A model generated the notes under the pieces. That model did no database searches, had not been told where the DNA came from, and saw only the letters and a list, made by a program, of their open reading frames with translations. From Cohnella sp. CFH 77786 (GTDB taxonomy: Bacteria > Bacillota > Bacilli > Paenibacillales > Paenibacillaceae): a stretch of DNA of 64,000 nucleotides. Shown one piece after another: positions 36,618 to 46,020 of the stretch. The DNA lies in the NCBI RefSeq assembly GCF_019400745.1, contig NZ_WJIB01000004.1:372001-436000 (forward strand), read 5' to 3'. A program made the translations under genes and the position numbers. Every line of letters starts with the position of its first letter. Position 1 is the first letter of the stretch.

Positions 36618-36680
36618 TTGACATTTAAGTAAACTTATTTTATCATGTATCCAATATAAGTTTACCTATTAGTAAACTTA
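36618..36680 (+). promoter_or_regulatory. Sigma-A promoter with overlapping TetR-type operators
   Basis: TTGACA (36618-36623), 17-bp spacer, TATCAT (36641-36646). The spacer holds TAAGTAAACTTA, and just downstream TAAGTTTAC and GTAAACTTA form perfect arms around a 6-bp CTATTA (36657-36680). The shared half-site suggests binding by the divergent TetR protein to block this promoter. Confidence 0.65.
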
Positions 36681-36709
36681 AATTCATTGAAAGGGGTTGT
36701 GATGTTGAA

Positions 36710-37649
36710 ATGGATGAGTTAGAACGCGTTGCACCGGAACTACGTAAGCCGCTTTCGGAGATGCCCGAACTTCGGATCCCCGAGGACCTCCAGTTGTTCC
36801 GCAGTTTCCCTCCGGCACCTCGTGCCAAATCGGAGCATGTCCGAACGGTAAACCGCGTGATCCCTGGTCCAGGCGGAGAATTGATCGTCAGGATTTATCA
36901 ACCGACGTCATGGGAACCTGAACCATTGCCAGCAGTGATGTGGATGTTCGGAGGCGGGTATGTTCTCGGTCGACCTGAAAACCACGACGATTTATGCGAA
37001 GCTAACGGAAGCCCGATGCATGGTCTTTTCGGTCGCTTACCGTCTTGCTCCGGAGCATCCATACCCTGCCGCGGTACATGATTGTTACGCATGCTTGAAG
37101 TGGATCGCCGACTCCGCCGAGAGCCTTCACGTTGACCCGAAGCGAGTAGCGGTTGCCGGGGCAAGCGCCGGCGGGGGACTCGCGGCGGCCGTCGCTTTAA
37201 TGGCTCGTGACAATGGCGGACCTTCTCTCGTCTTCCAAATGCCGCTTTATCCGATGATCGACGATCGGAGCCAGACGCCTTCCAGCCACGAAATCACATC
37301 GAAATCCATGCCCTGGAATCGGGATCGGAACGTTGCGGCTTGGAGCTTATATTTAGGTGAACATGGAACCGGCGAGGTTTCACCGTATGCGGCTCCGGCG
37401 CGAGCGGGCGATCTGTCAGGACTTCCGCCGGCTTATACGTGCGTGGGACAGTTGGACCTCTTCAGGGATGAGACGATACAGTATGTCACCCGTCTGGCAC
37501 AGGCCGAAGTGCCGGTGGAACTTCATGTATATCCGGGTTGCTTCCACGGATTCGACGATATCGTACCGGACGCCGATGTAAGTCGTCGGGCAAGAAGAGA
37601 GTACATCGGAGCACTGAAGAGAGCGCTATGGAGCACGGAAGGGAAGTGA
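36710..37649 (+). pseudogene. Alpha/beta-hydrolase (HSL-type esterase) with frameshift
   Basis: Two frames together make one hormone-sensitive-lipase-like esterase. The first (36710 to ~37010) ends in MWMFGGGYVLGRPENHDDLCE. The second (from ~37010 to 37649) begins KLTEARCMVFSVAYRLAPEHPYPAAV and carries the nucleophile motif GASAGGG and the catalytic His in GCFHGFDD. The shift is +1 (or two bases lost) near 37009. The usual HGGG oxyanion motif reads FGGG, a further loss. It is followed 4 bp later by the MFS gene. It could be a sequencing error, but the FGGG change argues for real decay. Confidence 0.8.
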
Positions 37650-37653
37650 GTGC

Positions 37654-38817
37654 TTGAACCGATCGACCCTCTATCTTCTAACGGGAGGAATCTTCCTAAC
37701 GGCAACGGCCGAACTTGTCGTCGCGGGGATCCTGGCCGATATTGCGAAGGATTTGCATATATCCATCGGGATGGCCGGCCTGTTGATTACGGCCTACTCG
37801 CTCGCGTATGCGATTGGAACTCCGGTCGTGATCTCGATGACGGCTGCCATGGGGAGAAAGAAGTTGTTGATCAGCTCGTTATTGCTCTTTATCGCTGGAT
37901 GTTTATGTGCGGCACTGTGGACGGATTACATTCCCGCGCTGGTTGCCAGGTGCATCTTGGGACTCTGCTCCGGCGTATTCTTTGTCGTTACGTTCAACTC
38001 AGTGGCAAAGCTCGTTCCCTCGGAGAAATTAGGTCGGGCGGTCGGGACCGCCATTATCGGATTCAGCAGCGCGATCGTTCTCGGCGTACCGCTCGGAATA
38101 TCGATCGCCGACTGGTTGGGGTGGCGATACGTCTTTATCCTGCTGGCCATCCTCTGTTTCATCATCTTGCTGGGGATTATGAGGTCGCTGCCGGAGATCG
38201 AAGGGGATGCGCCAACTCCGTTCAGAAAACAGTTCTTGGTGCTTGCAAATCCGATCATTCTCTCGGGCATGGGAATCACCTTCTTTAGAGACGCGGGCAA
38301 TTCGGTTATGTATGCGTACCTGACCCCTTATCTTGAGAGCATCCTGCACCTGAATGCAGCTGCAATTGGTTCGATCATGCTGATCTTCGGTATTTTCGGG
38401 GTATTCGGATCAAGATTAGGAGGGAATATTACCGATAAATGGGGGACAAAACGAATCATTGCTTCCTGTATCGCGATACACGTGGCGGCGCTTGCCATTG
38501 TTCCCGTTGCCTCTGTTTCCCTATTCGCCGGGCTGATTTTCTTTGCCGCGTGGGTCTTTTCCATGTTTGTCGTTGCCCCGGCTTTGCAAACTTATTTTAT
38601 CCAAGCTGCTCCTCGGTCTTCTAATCTCGTGCTGAGTCTAAATACTTCCGTGACGCATTTGGGTTTGGCTTCGGGAGCCATGGTGGGCGGGGTAACCGCG
38701 AATTTGACTTCCGGCTTTTTTTATCATCCGTGGGCTGCAAGCATGGTGATCGCGGTTGGATTTTTTGCCGCGATGATTTCCTTCAAGCTCGGTAGACAAA
38801 ATCGCCAATTGTTCTGA
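37654..38817 (+). CDS. MFS transporter (drug/sugar efflux type)
   Basis: 387 residues with about 12 predicted membrane segments. The start is TTG 37654. Typical MFS elements are LITAYSLAYAIGTPVV, the loop AAMGRKKLL after segment 2, RCILGLCSGVFFVV and the repeat RLGGNITDKWGTKRII between the halves. It resembles the AraJ/YdhP-like DHA1 group of exporters. It sits directly after the broken esterase gene under the TetR-type operator, so it is probably a regulated efflux pump of unknown substrate. Confidence 0.9.
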   Translation: MNRSTLYLLTGGIFLTATAELVVAGILADIAKDLHISIGMAGLLITAYSLAYAIGTPVVISMTAAMGRKKLLISSLLLFIAGCLCAALWTDYIPALVARCILGLCSGVFFVVTFNSVAKLVPSEKLGRAVGTAIIGFSSAIVLGVPLGISIADWLGWRYVFILLAILCFIILLGIMRSLPEIEGDAPTPFRKQFLVLANPIILSGMGITFFRDAGNSVMYAYLTPYLESILHLNAAAIGSIMLIFGIFGVFGSRLGGNITDKWGTKRIIASCIAIHVAALAIVPVASVSLFAGLIFFAAWVFSMFVVAPALQTYFIQAAPRSSNLVLSLNTSVTHLGLASGAMVGGVTANLTSGFFYHPWAASMVIAVGFFAAMISFKLGRQNRQLF

Positions 38818-38829
38818 TCCTTCTTCAAG

Positions 38830-38866
38830 CGGCCCTTTCCGCGGATAGCCTAGCGGAAGGGGCTTT
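38830..38866 (+). terminator. Intrinsic terminator after MFS gene
   Basis: GCCCTTTCCGC and GCGGAAGGGGC form a stem around a GGATAGCCTA loop, followed by TTTCCCC. Confidence 0.65.
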
Positions 38867-38937
38867 CCCCGCCAAAAGGGAAAAGCCCCAGTGGCAACAA
38901 TGCTGGGTCTGCTAGAATCAATTGCTGATAAAGACCG

Positions 38938-40428
38938 TCAGTCAATTGAATCGTGTTGAAGCGCTGCGATCACATCGGAGACCAACCGGTCGGCGCCGGC
39001 GATAAGGCCATCAGGGTGATGTGACATGCCCAAGCGCACCACAACCAGGTGCTGGGATGGCAGGATCACAACATGCTGCCCCATATTGCCCATCGCGAAG
39101 AACGCGTCATGCGGTACGTGAGGCATCCCCCAGGGAAGTCCGTACGGAGCTTTACCGCCCGTCTCCAAATTAATCCAGAAACCAGCTCCATAGCCGGTGT
39201 CGAGCGTCCGTGATGACGAGTACTGCACCCATCCTTCGGGCAGGATGCGGCCAGCACCTGCCATACCGTCGTTCAGATACAGGAGCCCGAAGCGGGCCCA
39301 ATCTCGCGCAGATGCGAACATGGAGCTTGCGCCGTTCGGCGTGCCGGTCGCATCGAACTCCAGCGTCGCGTGCTGCATGCCTAACGGCCCAAAAAGTTCA
39401 CGCTGCGCGAATCCTCTGACGTCCGAGGCCCGACCTCCGACTGCGTCGCGAATGATGCGCGAGAGAAGTATGAAGTTGCCGTCGGTATAGGCCCATTGAG
39501 TTCCCGGCTTTGAAGTTAGTTTTGCTCCCTCGGCATACTCTGCCATATCGCGCTCAAGATATACCATTCTCGAGGCAGGATCGAATCCCGAACTGGTTTG
39601 TGTAAGGGCTAAGCCGCTGGTCTGCCGCAGCAGATCATTTATCGTGATCAAGTGTCGCGGATCCCTTTCATTTTGCCATGCCGCAATGGGCGCAGGTTGG
39701 CCCACGTCCAGTTTTCCCTGCCGGACCAGAATGCCGATCAGCGCGTTGGTGATCGATTTTGTCGCCGACCATCCCAATAGAGGCGTGTCCACGCCTATGC
39801 CAGGTGCATAACGCTCGGCAACGATTTTGCCGTCTTTCACCACAACGATCGCCTGGGTTCGGATATAAGGCGGATGCTCTCGCTCTGCAAAAGCACGGTC
39901 GAGCGCTGCACGCAATTGTTCGTTGCGCGGCTCTACCACGGCGGGGCCCGCTATCTCCGGAACCAGTGAATCTGAGGAGCCGACTGCGGAATTAAAGCTG
40001 TCGGCCGCACCCTGAGTGACGTCCTCGGGCTTATATACCAGCATGCAACCGGTCCCCTCGCTGTATACCGCCTTGGTTTTGAACAGTCCGGCGATATTCG
40101 TAGTTGCCTCGCGCTTATCATAATCAACGTCATAGTTAACCAAGCTGCCGATAAATCGAATAGCCCCTTCCGGCTCCACCATGTCGGCGTACACCTTGTC
40201 GGGTTCTCGACCCGAGATAAAAGCTTCGGAACAGATATAATGACTTGTAAAGCCCGAAGCTACCATCAATGGCTGATACAGCCGATACCCCGTGTAAGCA
40301 AAAAACGCCAATACTGTTGGAAATGCCAGCATAGCAAGCGTGTGTTTGCCGCTCTTGCGAAAAAATATTGCCAATGGACGAAATTTGCGAGTACCATTTA
40401 ATTGCAAAGTGAACATCTCTCCCATCAT
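38938..40428 (-). CDS. Membrane-anchored beta-lactamase-fold serine hydrolase
   Basis: 496 residues. A membrane segment lies at ~29-50 (LAMLAFPTVLAFFAYTGYRLYQP), and the bulk is probably extracytoplasmic. A class-C beta-lactamase/esterase domain at ~180-490 contains the nucleophile motif SATK in LLGWSATKSITNALIG near residue 220 and the second motif AYTDGNF, in the position of YxN. Relatives include esterases and D-aminopeptidases. The start is uncertain among ATGs at 40428, 40425 and 40416. It is divergent from a TetR-type regulator with paired GTATAC operators between them. Confidence 0.85.
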   Translation of the reverse strand: MMGEMFTLQLNGTRKFRPLAIFFRKSGKHTLAMLAFPTVLAFFAYTGYRLYQPLMVASGFTSHYICSEAFISGREPDKVYADMVEPEGAIRFIGSLVNYDVDYDKREATTNIAGLFKTKAVYSEGTGCMLVYKPEDVTQGAADSFNSAVGSSDSLVPEIAGPAVVEPRNEQLRAALDRAFAEREHPPYIRTQAIVVVKDGKIVAERYAPGIGVDTPLLGWSATKSITNALIGILVRQGKLDVGQPAPIAAWQNERDPRHLITINDLLRQTSGLALTQTSSGFDPASRMVYLERDMAEYAEGAKLTSKPGTQWAYTDGNFILLSRIIRDAVGGRASDVRGFAQRELFGPLGMQHATLEFDATGTPNGASSMFASARDWARFGLLYLNDGMAGAGRILPEGWVQYSSSRTLDTGYGAGFWINLETGGKAPYGLPWGMPHVPHDAFFAMGNMGQHVVILPSQHLVVVRLGMSHHPDGLIAGADRLVSDVIAALQHDSID

Positions 40429-40441
40429 ACCTTAAATCTTG

Positions 40442-40492
40442 GTATACGCCGTATACACCGATCGAAATTCATTGTAAGTATACAGCGTATAC
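40442..40492. promoter_or_regulatory. Two palindromic operators between hydrolase and TetR-type gene
   Basis: GTATACGCCGTATAC (40442-40456) and GTATACAGCGTATAC (40478-40492) are near-perfect palindromes whose centres are 36 bp apart. They are likely sites for the adjacent TetR-type regulator. The second abuts an ATG at 40493 that therefore is unlikely to be the real start. Confidence 0.65.
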
Positions 40493-40552
40493 ATGTCAAT
40501 CCCTTTGTGTAATCATAACGTTAATCCTTTTTCATTCGAGGAGCGTCGAACT

Positions 40553-41269
40553 GTGGTCCACAATGATAACGATCAAAAAGCTACAGGCACCCGTAACCGC
40601 ACTAGTCCTATTCGCCTTAGTCGGGAGGCGATCGTAGGGCTGGCATTGAACATTGCGGACGCAGAAGGAGTCGATGCGGTTAGTTTTCGGCGCTTAGCCC
40701 ACGAATTCGGCGTAACGCCCATGGCCATTTATCGCCATGTACGCAACAAAGATGACCTTTTAGATGCAATGACCGAGCATATGCTGGTTTCTTTCGATAC
40801 CTCGGCCGTAATAGAGACGGATTGGCTGGAACAGGTAAGAGAGCTCATTTACGCTTTGCGTCGGGTACTGCTCGTCCATCCCTCGGGCAGAAGCTTGCTG
40901 TCCAGGCGATCTCTGCCGTCCAAGAACAGACTCGATATTTTCGAAACTTCGCTTGGCATCCTTCGCAAAGCTGGCTTCGAACCGCGAGAGGCGTACTTAA
41001 TCTTTGAATATTTGTTGAATCAAGTGGTGTCACTGGTTGCGACGGGAGATGGTTACGTACAAGGGGCGGAAGAAGAGCGCCGGGAATGGGGGGCCAAATT
41101 GCTGGAGTTCTACGGAGGCCTTCCACAGCAAGAATATCCTTGGCTTGTCGAAGCTGCCCCGAATATTGCGGCTTGTGTCGATACGGATCGTCACTTCCAG
41201 TTCGGTACAGACCTCCTATTGGCTGGAGTGAAGGCAATGGCCGCGTCGATACGATCCAAAACTCTTTGA
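40553..41269 (+). CDS. TetR/AcrR-family regulator
   Basis: 238 residues from GTG 40553, nine bases after GAGGAG at 40538-40543; an in-frame ATG at 40493 abuts the operator and lacks a ribosome site. The TetR helix-turn-helix is IVGLALNIADAEGVDAVSFRRLAHEFGVTPMAIYRHVRNKDDLLDAM. The C-terminal domain is of the TetR_C type seen with tetracycline- or drug-responsive proteins. It probably represses itself and the divergent serine hydrolase through the GTATAC palindromes. Confidence 0.88.
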   Translation: MVHNDNDQKATGTRNRTSPIRLSREAIVGLALNIADAEGVDAVSFRRLAHEFGVTPMAIYRHVRNKDDLLDAMTEHMLVSFDTSAVIETDWLEQVRELIYALRRVLLVHPSGRSLLSRRSLPSKNRLDIFETSLGILRKAGFEPREAYLIFEYLLNQVVSLVATGDGYVQGAEEERREWGAKLLEFYGGLPQQEYPWLVEAAPNIAACVDTDRHFQFGTDLLLAGVKAMAASIRSKTL

Positions 41270-41426
41270 GTTGATGATTCGGACATGCTTTGCCGTAAGC
41301 TTTGACATTTTCCATGACAGATCGCACGGGCCCGGCTGCGCGGCAATCTTGCTCCAGGGTGGACTTACCCCAACTTTAGGGCCATCGTATCCAAGCGTTC
41401 AAGAATTCGAATAGCTTAATAATGCG

Positions 41427-41485
41427 AAGAAAAAGAAGCAATCCTATTGCCATGCATTGGCCTGAAGGATTGCTTCTTTTTTCGC
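41427..41485. terminator. Long hairpin terminator after TetR-type gene
   Basis: AAGAAGCAATCCT and AGGATTGCTTCTT form a 13-bp perfect stem, followed on the plus strand by TTTTTCG; the minus strand also has a T-rich flank. The rest of 41270-41541 shows no gene that I can support. Confidence 0.8.
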
Positions 41486-41541
41486 TTTCTTTCAAAGAAC
41501 CACTACAACGATGTTCGAGCCGACCCGAACAACCTGAACGT

Positions 41542-41650
41542 TCATACCATACCGGGGTAACGTCCACCGAATGCCTTTGGACTAACGGCGTCAATAGCGG
41601 CTAAATCATCAAGTGTAAGTTGAATATCCACTGCCTCAAAATTTCTTCTA
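41542..41650 (-). pseudogene. C-terminal relic of an aldo/keto reductase
   Basis: The frame ending FEAVDIQLTLDDLAAIDAVS then PKAFGGRYPGMV matches the C-terminal pattern of NADP-dependent aldo/keto reductases (NLxALdxxLtxddLaxIdaisP..GxRYP). Nothing of the barrel remains; the preceding ~25 codons of the frame do not fit the family. A decayed remnant next to the GH74 gene. Confidence 0.55.
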
Positions 41651-41696
41651 GATATTTTCGGCGTTTCGTACTTGGAATCGGCAATGATTGAAGAGC

Positions 41697-44600
41697 TTAC
41701 TGCAATATAATATAGTCTACATTCCAACCCGTATCTCCGGCATCATATTGGAGCTTCAATGTCGCGCCTGCAGGGATATTGACCGGCACGGTGACGCTAG
41801 TATAGGCGCCATTCCATCTGCCATTCCCGGTGAAGTTAATGGTCTTTGTCTTCGTCCCATTCACGTACATACTATACGTACCCGAGTTAGTGGCGGCATA
41901 TCTCACAGTAAGGCTGGTTGCAGCAGGAACATTATTGAACTGAATGCCATTACCGCTCACATGAAGATACTGAACCGCTTGACCGCCTGACGCTGTGGAG
42001 TCATCGTAGACAGCAGCGAACCCCAGCCTGGTCGCCGTTTCCGCTTCAATTGGCGCAGGAGAAACTTGAATATGGTCAAGGTTGATGATTCCCGTATCGC
42101 CAGTGTCATATTTGTACGCGATCGTATTGACGCCGGCATTTAATGTCACCGTTTCCGTCTGATTGCCCCATGTATCCCAGTTCGCAAGAAGAGGCAAGCT
42201 TGTTTGCTTGATTTTCGTTCCGTTCACAAAAAGACTCAATGTAGCCGGATTATAAGCATTATTGCCGTAACGTGCGGTTACATTGTATTTCCCTGAAGCT
42301 GGCACGTTAACGGTAAAAGTCACTGTTCCTCCAAAATTCCAGTATCCATCCACAAAGCCGCTGCCCGTGTATCCTGGATGATTCGTATTCACCTGAACCC
42401 CGCCTGACAGCGTAGCTTGTTCGGCCTCAAGTTGAATGGTGGCATCGGTTGTATTCTCCTGCATTGGCATTGCCGGCGTGACGGTGACGACCGCCGTGGC
42501 GGCATATTGGCCGTCCGCGCTTACCGCGGCGATCGCTGCCGTCCCCGGCTTCAGTCCGGTTACCTGGTCTCCCGAGACGCTCGCAACCGATTCGTCGCTG
42601 GATGACCAGACGACCGGACGGCTGGATGCGCCGCCGTCGAATACCGGGGCAAGTACTGTTGATTTGCCTGCCTCAACCGTCAAATCGTTCACATGGAACC
42701 CTTGCACTGCCGCACCCTGTTTCATATCGCCGCGCACGATGCCCATACCGTTCGTTCCGATATAAACCCGGCCGTACACTTGTCCATCGCCCGTAATCGT
42801 CTGATCTACATTCGCGAATTGATGCTGATCGTCATTCACGCGGATCCAGCTCGCGCCTTCGTCCTCCGAACGGTAGAACCCGTACTTGCCGCCGTTCACT
42901 TTCAAAACGGCATAGATCGTTTTATACGTTTTGCCCGGCGCTTCTTTGCCGAAACCGACGGACCGCGCCTCGTCGACGCCGCTTACTTTCTTGAAGCTCG
43001 CTCCCGAATCCGTCGAACGGAATAGTCCTGCCGAGCTGGCGAGCCAGATATCGCCTTCGGCCGTAGGAGCAGCCTTGAACTTGCCATTCAGATTTTGCGG
43101 CAGTCCGGAAGCCGCCGTAGCCGAGAAGTTGGCGCCGCCATCCGTGCTGACATAGAACACCCCGTCAAGGAAACCGTAAAATTTGTCCGGATTAACGCGG
43201 TCCGAAGAGACCATCGCGCCCTGCGGAATGCCTTTCGAGGCCGTCCACGTTTTGCCAAGGTCGGTAGTGAAGCTTACCGGGAACTGGCCGTTTCCGTCCA
43301 GATTCGGAGCCCATACGATCGTATGGCCGTTCGCGCCGACCGCGACCGATCCTCCGCCCGTATTGTAGGTGATCGTCGCTTGAAAGGGATTGGTCGCCGG
43401 CGTCCAAGTGACACCATTGTCCGTCGATACGCCCATCCGCTCGACGATGTCCGGCTGTGTGTGGCCGACCCGCACGATCAAGTTCGGATTCATCTCCGCA
43501 TAGTCCAAATCCAAGGTGGTATTGAGATAAGGATTCCTGATCATATGAGGCGACGTATTCAGATCTTCATGACGAAACCCGCCGATATCGCCCATCGCGC
43601 TGAACAACGGAGCTCCGGACGGAGGACTGATCAAGCCATGAATTCCGTTCTCTTCAATCCCGTTCGCCATGACGGAGATCTGAATCTTCTCGCCCTTGTC
43701 GAAATCGGTCATGTCCTCGGAGCCGTACAGAGTCGCCCCGGTACCGTACATGATCCGGTCGGAGTTGAACGGATCGATCTCCAGGTCGCCGATTCCCCAG
43801 CCAAGCGTCGGCGAGGTTACCGGATCGGTCTCCGGATCGCGCTGAATGCCCCAATCGAGCCATGGCGAGATCGAATAATCGATCGTGTACCGGTTGTCGC
43901 GCTTACCGGTCGCGGTGAACTGCCACAGGCTATTCCATGTTTTTCCGCCGTCCGTACTGCGGTAAATGGATTGGTCCGGCCACCATTTGTTCAGTGTTGC
44001 GACCATCAGCGTATCGGGATGCTGAGCGTCGACGGCAAGACCGCCGTACGGATTGCTCGTATCGCCGGCTCCTCCCGGGCTGATGTCCGTCCACTCGCCC
44101 GTCTTCGTATCCAGCTTCCATACCGAACCGCTGCCGGCGGTGAACGGTCCGAGCTGCGAGTTGTACGTTACGTACAGCATACCGTTGGAACCCAGCGTTC
44201 CGTGGTGGGGCAGGAAGCCCTGCTTCGGCTGGCCTGCCACCGGTTCCCAGGTCGCACCGCCGTCGACCGACTTGTAAATGCTCGTCTGCGTGTCCGCCAA
44301 GCCGACATAAATCGTCTGCGTCGCATGGCCCGCAGAGCCCGTCGAAGGATCGAAGGTGACCCATACGGGGCCGACATTGCCGCCGTATTCATCCTTCACG
44401 TCGCCTATAGGAGTAAAACTGTCCACCTTGCGCCATGTCGCTCCATAGTCCTCGCTCTTCCACAATCCGTTCCCGTTGCGGGCTCCCAAATAGAGGATCC
44501 GGTTATCGTTCGGGTCGACAGCCAGACGTTCGCCCATGGTCCGGCCGGGCATGTTGCCGCCGATTTTGAACGGCATTTCGGTCTTCTCCCACGTTTGCCC

Positions 44601-45107
44601 GCGGTCCTGCGAACGAAGGATGTACCCGTTCGACTGCACCCAGTCGTTCGAGTAGGTACCAGCCGCAATATAGACGCGATTCGGATCGACAGGGTCGGTA
44701 GCCAGACTCTCCACGCCCGACAGGTTCCAGTCTTCCATGCTCACCCAATCCATCAGCTGGATCCACGTCTTGGTCGCCGGGTCCCAGCGATACGCGCCCC
44801 CCATGTCCGTGCGGGCATAGATGAGATCCTTCTCCTTCGGGTTGAAAATAATGCCCGGAATCAATCCGCCGCCCACGATCTTCACCCTGCCCCAATCATA
44901 GGCTTGCGATTTCACCGGCACGATGTCCGACTGTACGGCCGTTGCTGCGCTTCCGGTCGAATCCGCTGCGAAAGCCTTGACGGGATTCGTCGTCAACGAA
45001 GGGCCCACGCTTACCGTCAACGCGACGGCCGTCAGCAGAAGTGAAGCAGACTTACATAAGGAAATGATTTGTTTGGTGAAGCGAAGCAACTGTTTCCTTG
45101 TTCTCAT
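41697..45107 (-). CDS. Secreted GH74 xyloglucanase with Big_2 and CBM modules
   Basis: 1,136 residues. A long signal peptide (~1-48) precedes the GH74 two-propeller domain at ~65-800. This has the catalytic-Asp-type region LIYARTDMGGAYRWDP near residue 97, a second in GTGATLYGSEDMTDF near residue 450, and at least eight S-x-D-x-G-x-T/S-W/F repeats typical of GH74. A Big_2 Ig-like module (VVWSSSDESVASVSGDQVTGLKPG) at ~805-880 and two CBM6/CBM35-type modules at ~890-1010 and ~1012-1136 (DHIQVSPAPIEAETATRLG at the junction) follow. It should cleave plant xyloglucan outside the cell. The leader carries a c-di-GMP-I riboswitch. Confidence 0.94.
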   Translation of the reverse strand: MRTRKQLLRFTKQIISLCKSASLLLTAVALTVSVGPSLTTNPVKAFAADSTGSAATAVQSDIVPVKSQAYDWGRVKIVGGGLIPGIIFNPKEKDLIYARTDMGGAYRWDPATKTWIQLMDWVSMEDWNLSGVESLATDPVDPNRVYIAAGTYSNDWVQSNGYILRSQDRGQTWEKTEMPFKIGGNMPGRTMGERLAVDPNDNRILYLGARNGNGLWKSEDYGATWRKVDSFTPIGDVKDEYGGNVGPVWVTFDPSTGSAGHATQTIYVGLADTQTSIYKSVDGGATWEPVAGQPKQGFLPHHGTLGSNGMLYVTYNSQLGPFTAGSGSVWKLDTKTGEWTDISPGGAGDTSNPYGGLAVDAQHPDTLMVATLNKWWPDQSIYRSTDGGKTWNSLWQFTATGKRDNRYTIDYSISPWLDWGIQRDPETDPVTSPTLGWGIGDLEIDPFNSDRIMYGTGATLYGSEDMTDFDKGEKIQISVMANGIEENGIHGLISPPSGAPLFSAMGDIGGFRHEDLNTSPHMIRNPYLNTTLDLDYAEMNPNLIVRVGHTQPDIVERMGVSTDNGVTWTPATNPFQATITYNTGGGSVAVGANGHTIVWAPNLDGNGQFPVSFTTDLGKTWTASKGIPQGAMVSSDRVNPDKFYGFLDGVFYVSTDGGANFSATAASGLPQNLNGKFKAAPTAEGDIWLASSAGLFRSTDSGASFKKVSGVDEARSVGFGKEAPGKTYKTIYAVLKVNGGKYGFYRSEDEGASWIRVNDDQHQFANVDQTITGDGQVYGRVYIGTNGMGIVRGDMKQGAAVQGFHVNDLTVEAGKSTVLAPVFDGGASSRPVVWSSSDESVASVSGDQVTGLKPGTAAIAAVSADGQYAATAVVTVTPAMPMQENTTDATIQLEAEQATLSGGVQVNTNHPGYTGSGFVDGYWNFGGTVTFTVNVPASGKYNVTARYGNNAYNPATLSLFVNGTKIKQTSLPLLANWDTWGNQTETVTLNAGVNTIAYKYDTGDTGIINLDHIQVSPAPIEAETATRLGFAAVYDDSTASGGQAVQYLHVSGNGIQFNNVPAATSLTVRYAATNSGTYSMYVNGTKTKTINFTGNGRWNGAYTSVTVPVNIPAGATLKLQYDAGDTGWNVDYIILQ

Positions 45108-45205
45108 CTTGATGGTCTCCCTTTTTATAAGTCTATTTTTTTGAACGCCTTTCCTTTCGCGGTTTTGGATTATTTCATCCTCTCCATGTAAAAGGATTAT
45201 GTAAA

Positions 45206-45235
45206 AAGGACCCTCCTGCGCACAGGAGGGTCCTT
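45206..45235 (-). terminator. Riboswitch-controlled intrinsic terminator (GH74)
   Basis: AAGGACCCTCCTG and CAGGAGGGTCCTT form a 13-bp perfect stem with a TGCG loop, followed in the minus direction by a run of T. It lies between the aptamer and the xyloglucanase gene. Confidence 0.88.
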
Positions 45236-45242
45236 CGATGTT

Positions 45243-45338
45243 CCCGTCCTTCGGTAGCTGGCTGGCTAACGGCTTACACCGCTGTTACGCCCCTCTAGCT
45301 TTGCGTCGCTGGCTTTCGCCAGGTTTGCCATTATCGGA
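45243..45338 (-). ncRNA. c-di-GMP-I (GEMM-I) riboswitch upstream of GH74 xyloglucanase
   Basis: Read on the minus strand, the region contains GCAAACCTGGCGAAAGCCAG, GCGACGCAAAGC, a second hairpin arm pair around GGGGCGTAACAGCGGTG, and GTTAGCCAGCCAGCTACCG near its end. These are the conserved features of the GEMM-I aptamer. The leader differs from the GH10 and GH43 leaders outside the aptamer, so it was acquired separately or has diverged further. Confidence 0.87.
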
Positions 45339-45495
45339 ACTTCTTGTCGAATTGAATCAGCAGATTTTGTCGAATTTTGATACATTTAAATTGTAAATCT
45401 CTATTCTATAATAAGTACATCGCTCTTTAGGCCTATTTAAAATACCAATCAGCGTTTGCTCCTATTTCAATATATTCGTGGTGTTTGTTCGCAGC

Positions 45496-46020
45496 CTACG
45501 TCTTGGCGTTCCAAAATCGTAAAAGAACCATGATCAGAAAGATCAGGGTTGCACCAAGCAGCTCCAGTGTAAAGGCCAGATCATAATATCGGGATGAGTA
45601 GAAACCGTCGATCATGACTCGTCCTTCACCATCGCTGAACTTGACCGGATGCGAATGATTTTGAGCGTACTGAGTCACCTTCTCCTTTCCATAAGCCGAT
45701 TCGTCTGCAACGGAATAATTGGAATCATATTGCAGCACCTGGTCCTTGAATATGGTGAGGATAATGTAGTTTTCTTTTCTGACCCACTCGCCAAAAGCTT
45801 TCCGATCGGATGTAGACAACTCATTCACTGAAACATACTTGCTGAATCTTTGAATGTATCTGGCTGACTCCTTCTGGTAATACTCATCCGAACTCAGATA
45901 TCCGTCGATCAGATCATCGGATATCTTTTGCAACGTCAGAAAGACCGCACCACTCACCATCGCAGCAACCATGATCAGCATGGCCAGTTTTTTGGTTAGC
46001 GTAAATTTACGATGCGCCAA
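45496..46020 (-). pseudogene. Histidine kinase copy with in-frame 783-bp deletion
   Basis: From TTG 46020 the frame encodes ~174 residues: an N-terminal membrane segment, the extracellular sensor and the second membrane segment of the kinase at 62502-63809, then a jump to its last seven residues (RFWNAKT). The HAMP, HisKA and ATPase domains are gone. The loss relative to the intact copy is 783 bp (261 codons), so the frame survives. It could yield a membrane sensor stub but cannot phosphorylate. Confidence 0.85.

Noticed and set aside
43095-45044. 649-codon open frame on the plus strand opposite the GH74 gene
   Set aside because: Fully antisense to a well-supported GH74 coding sequence; the Arg-rich, low-complexity translation matches no family and reflects GC-biased codons.
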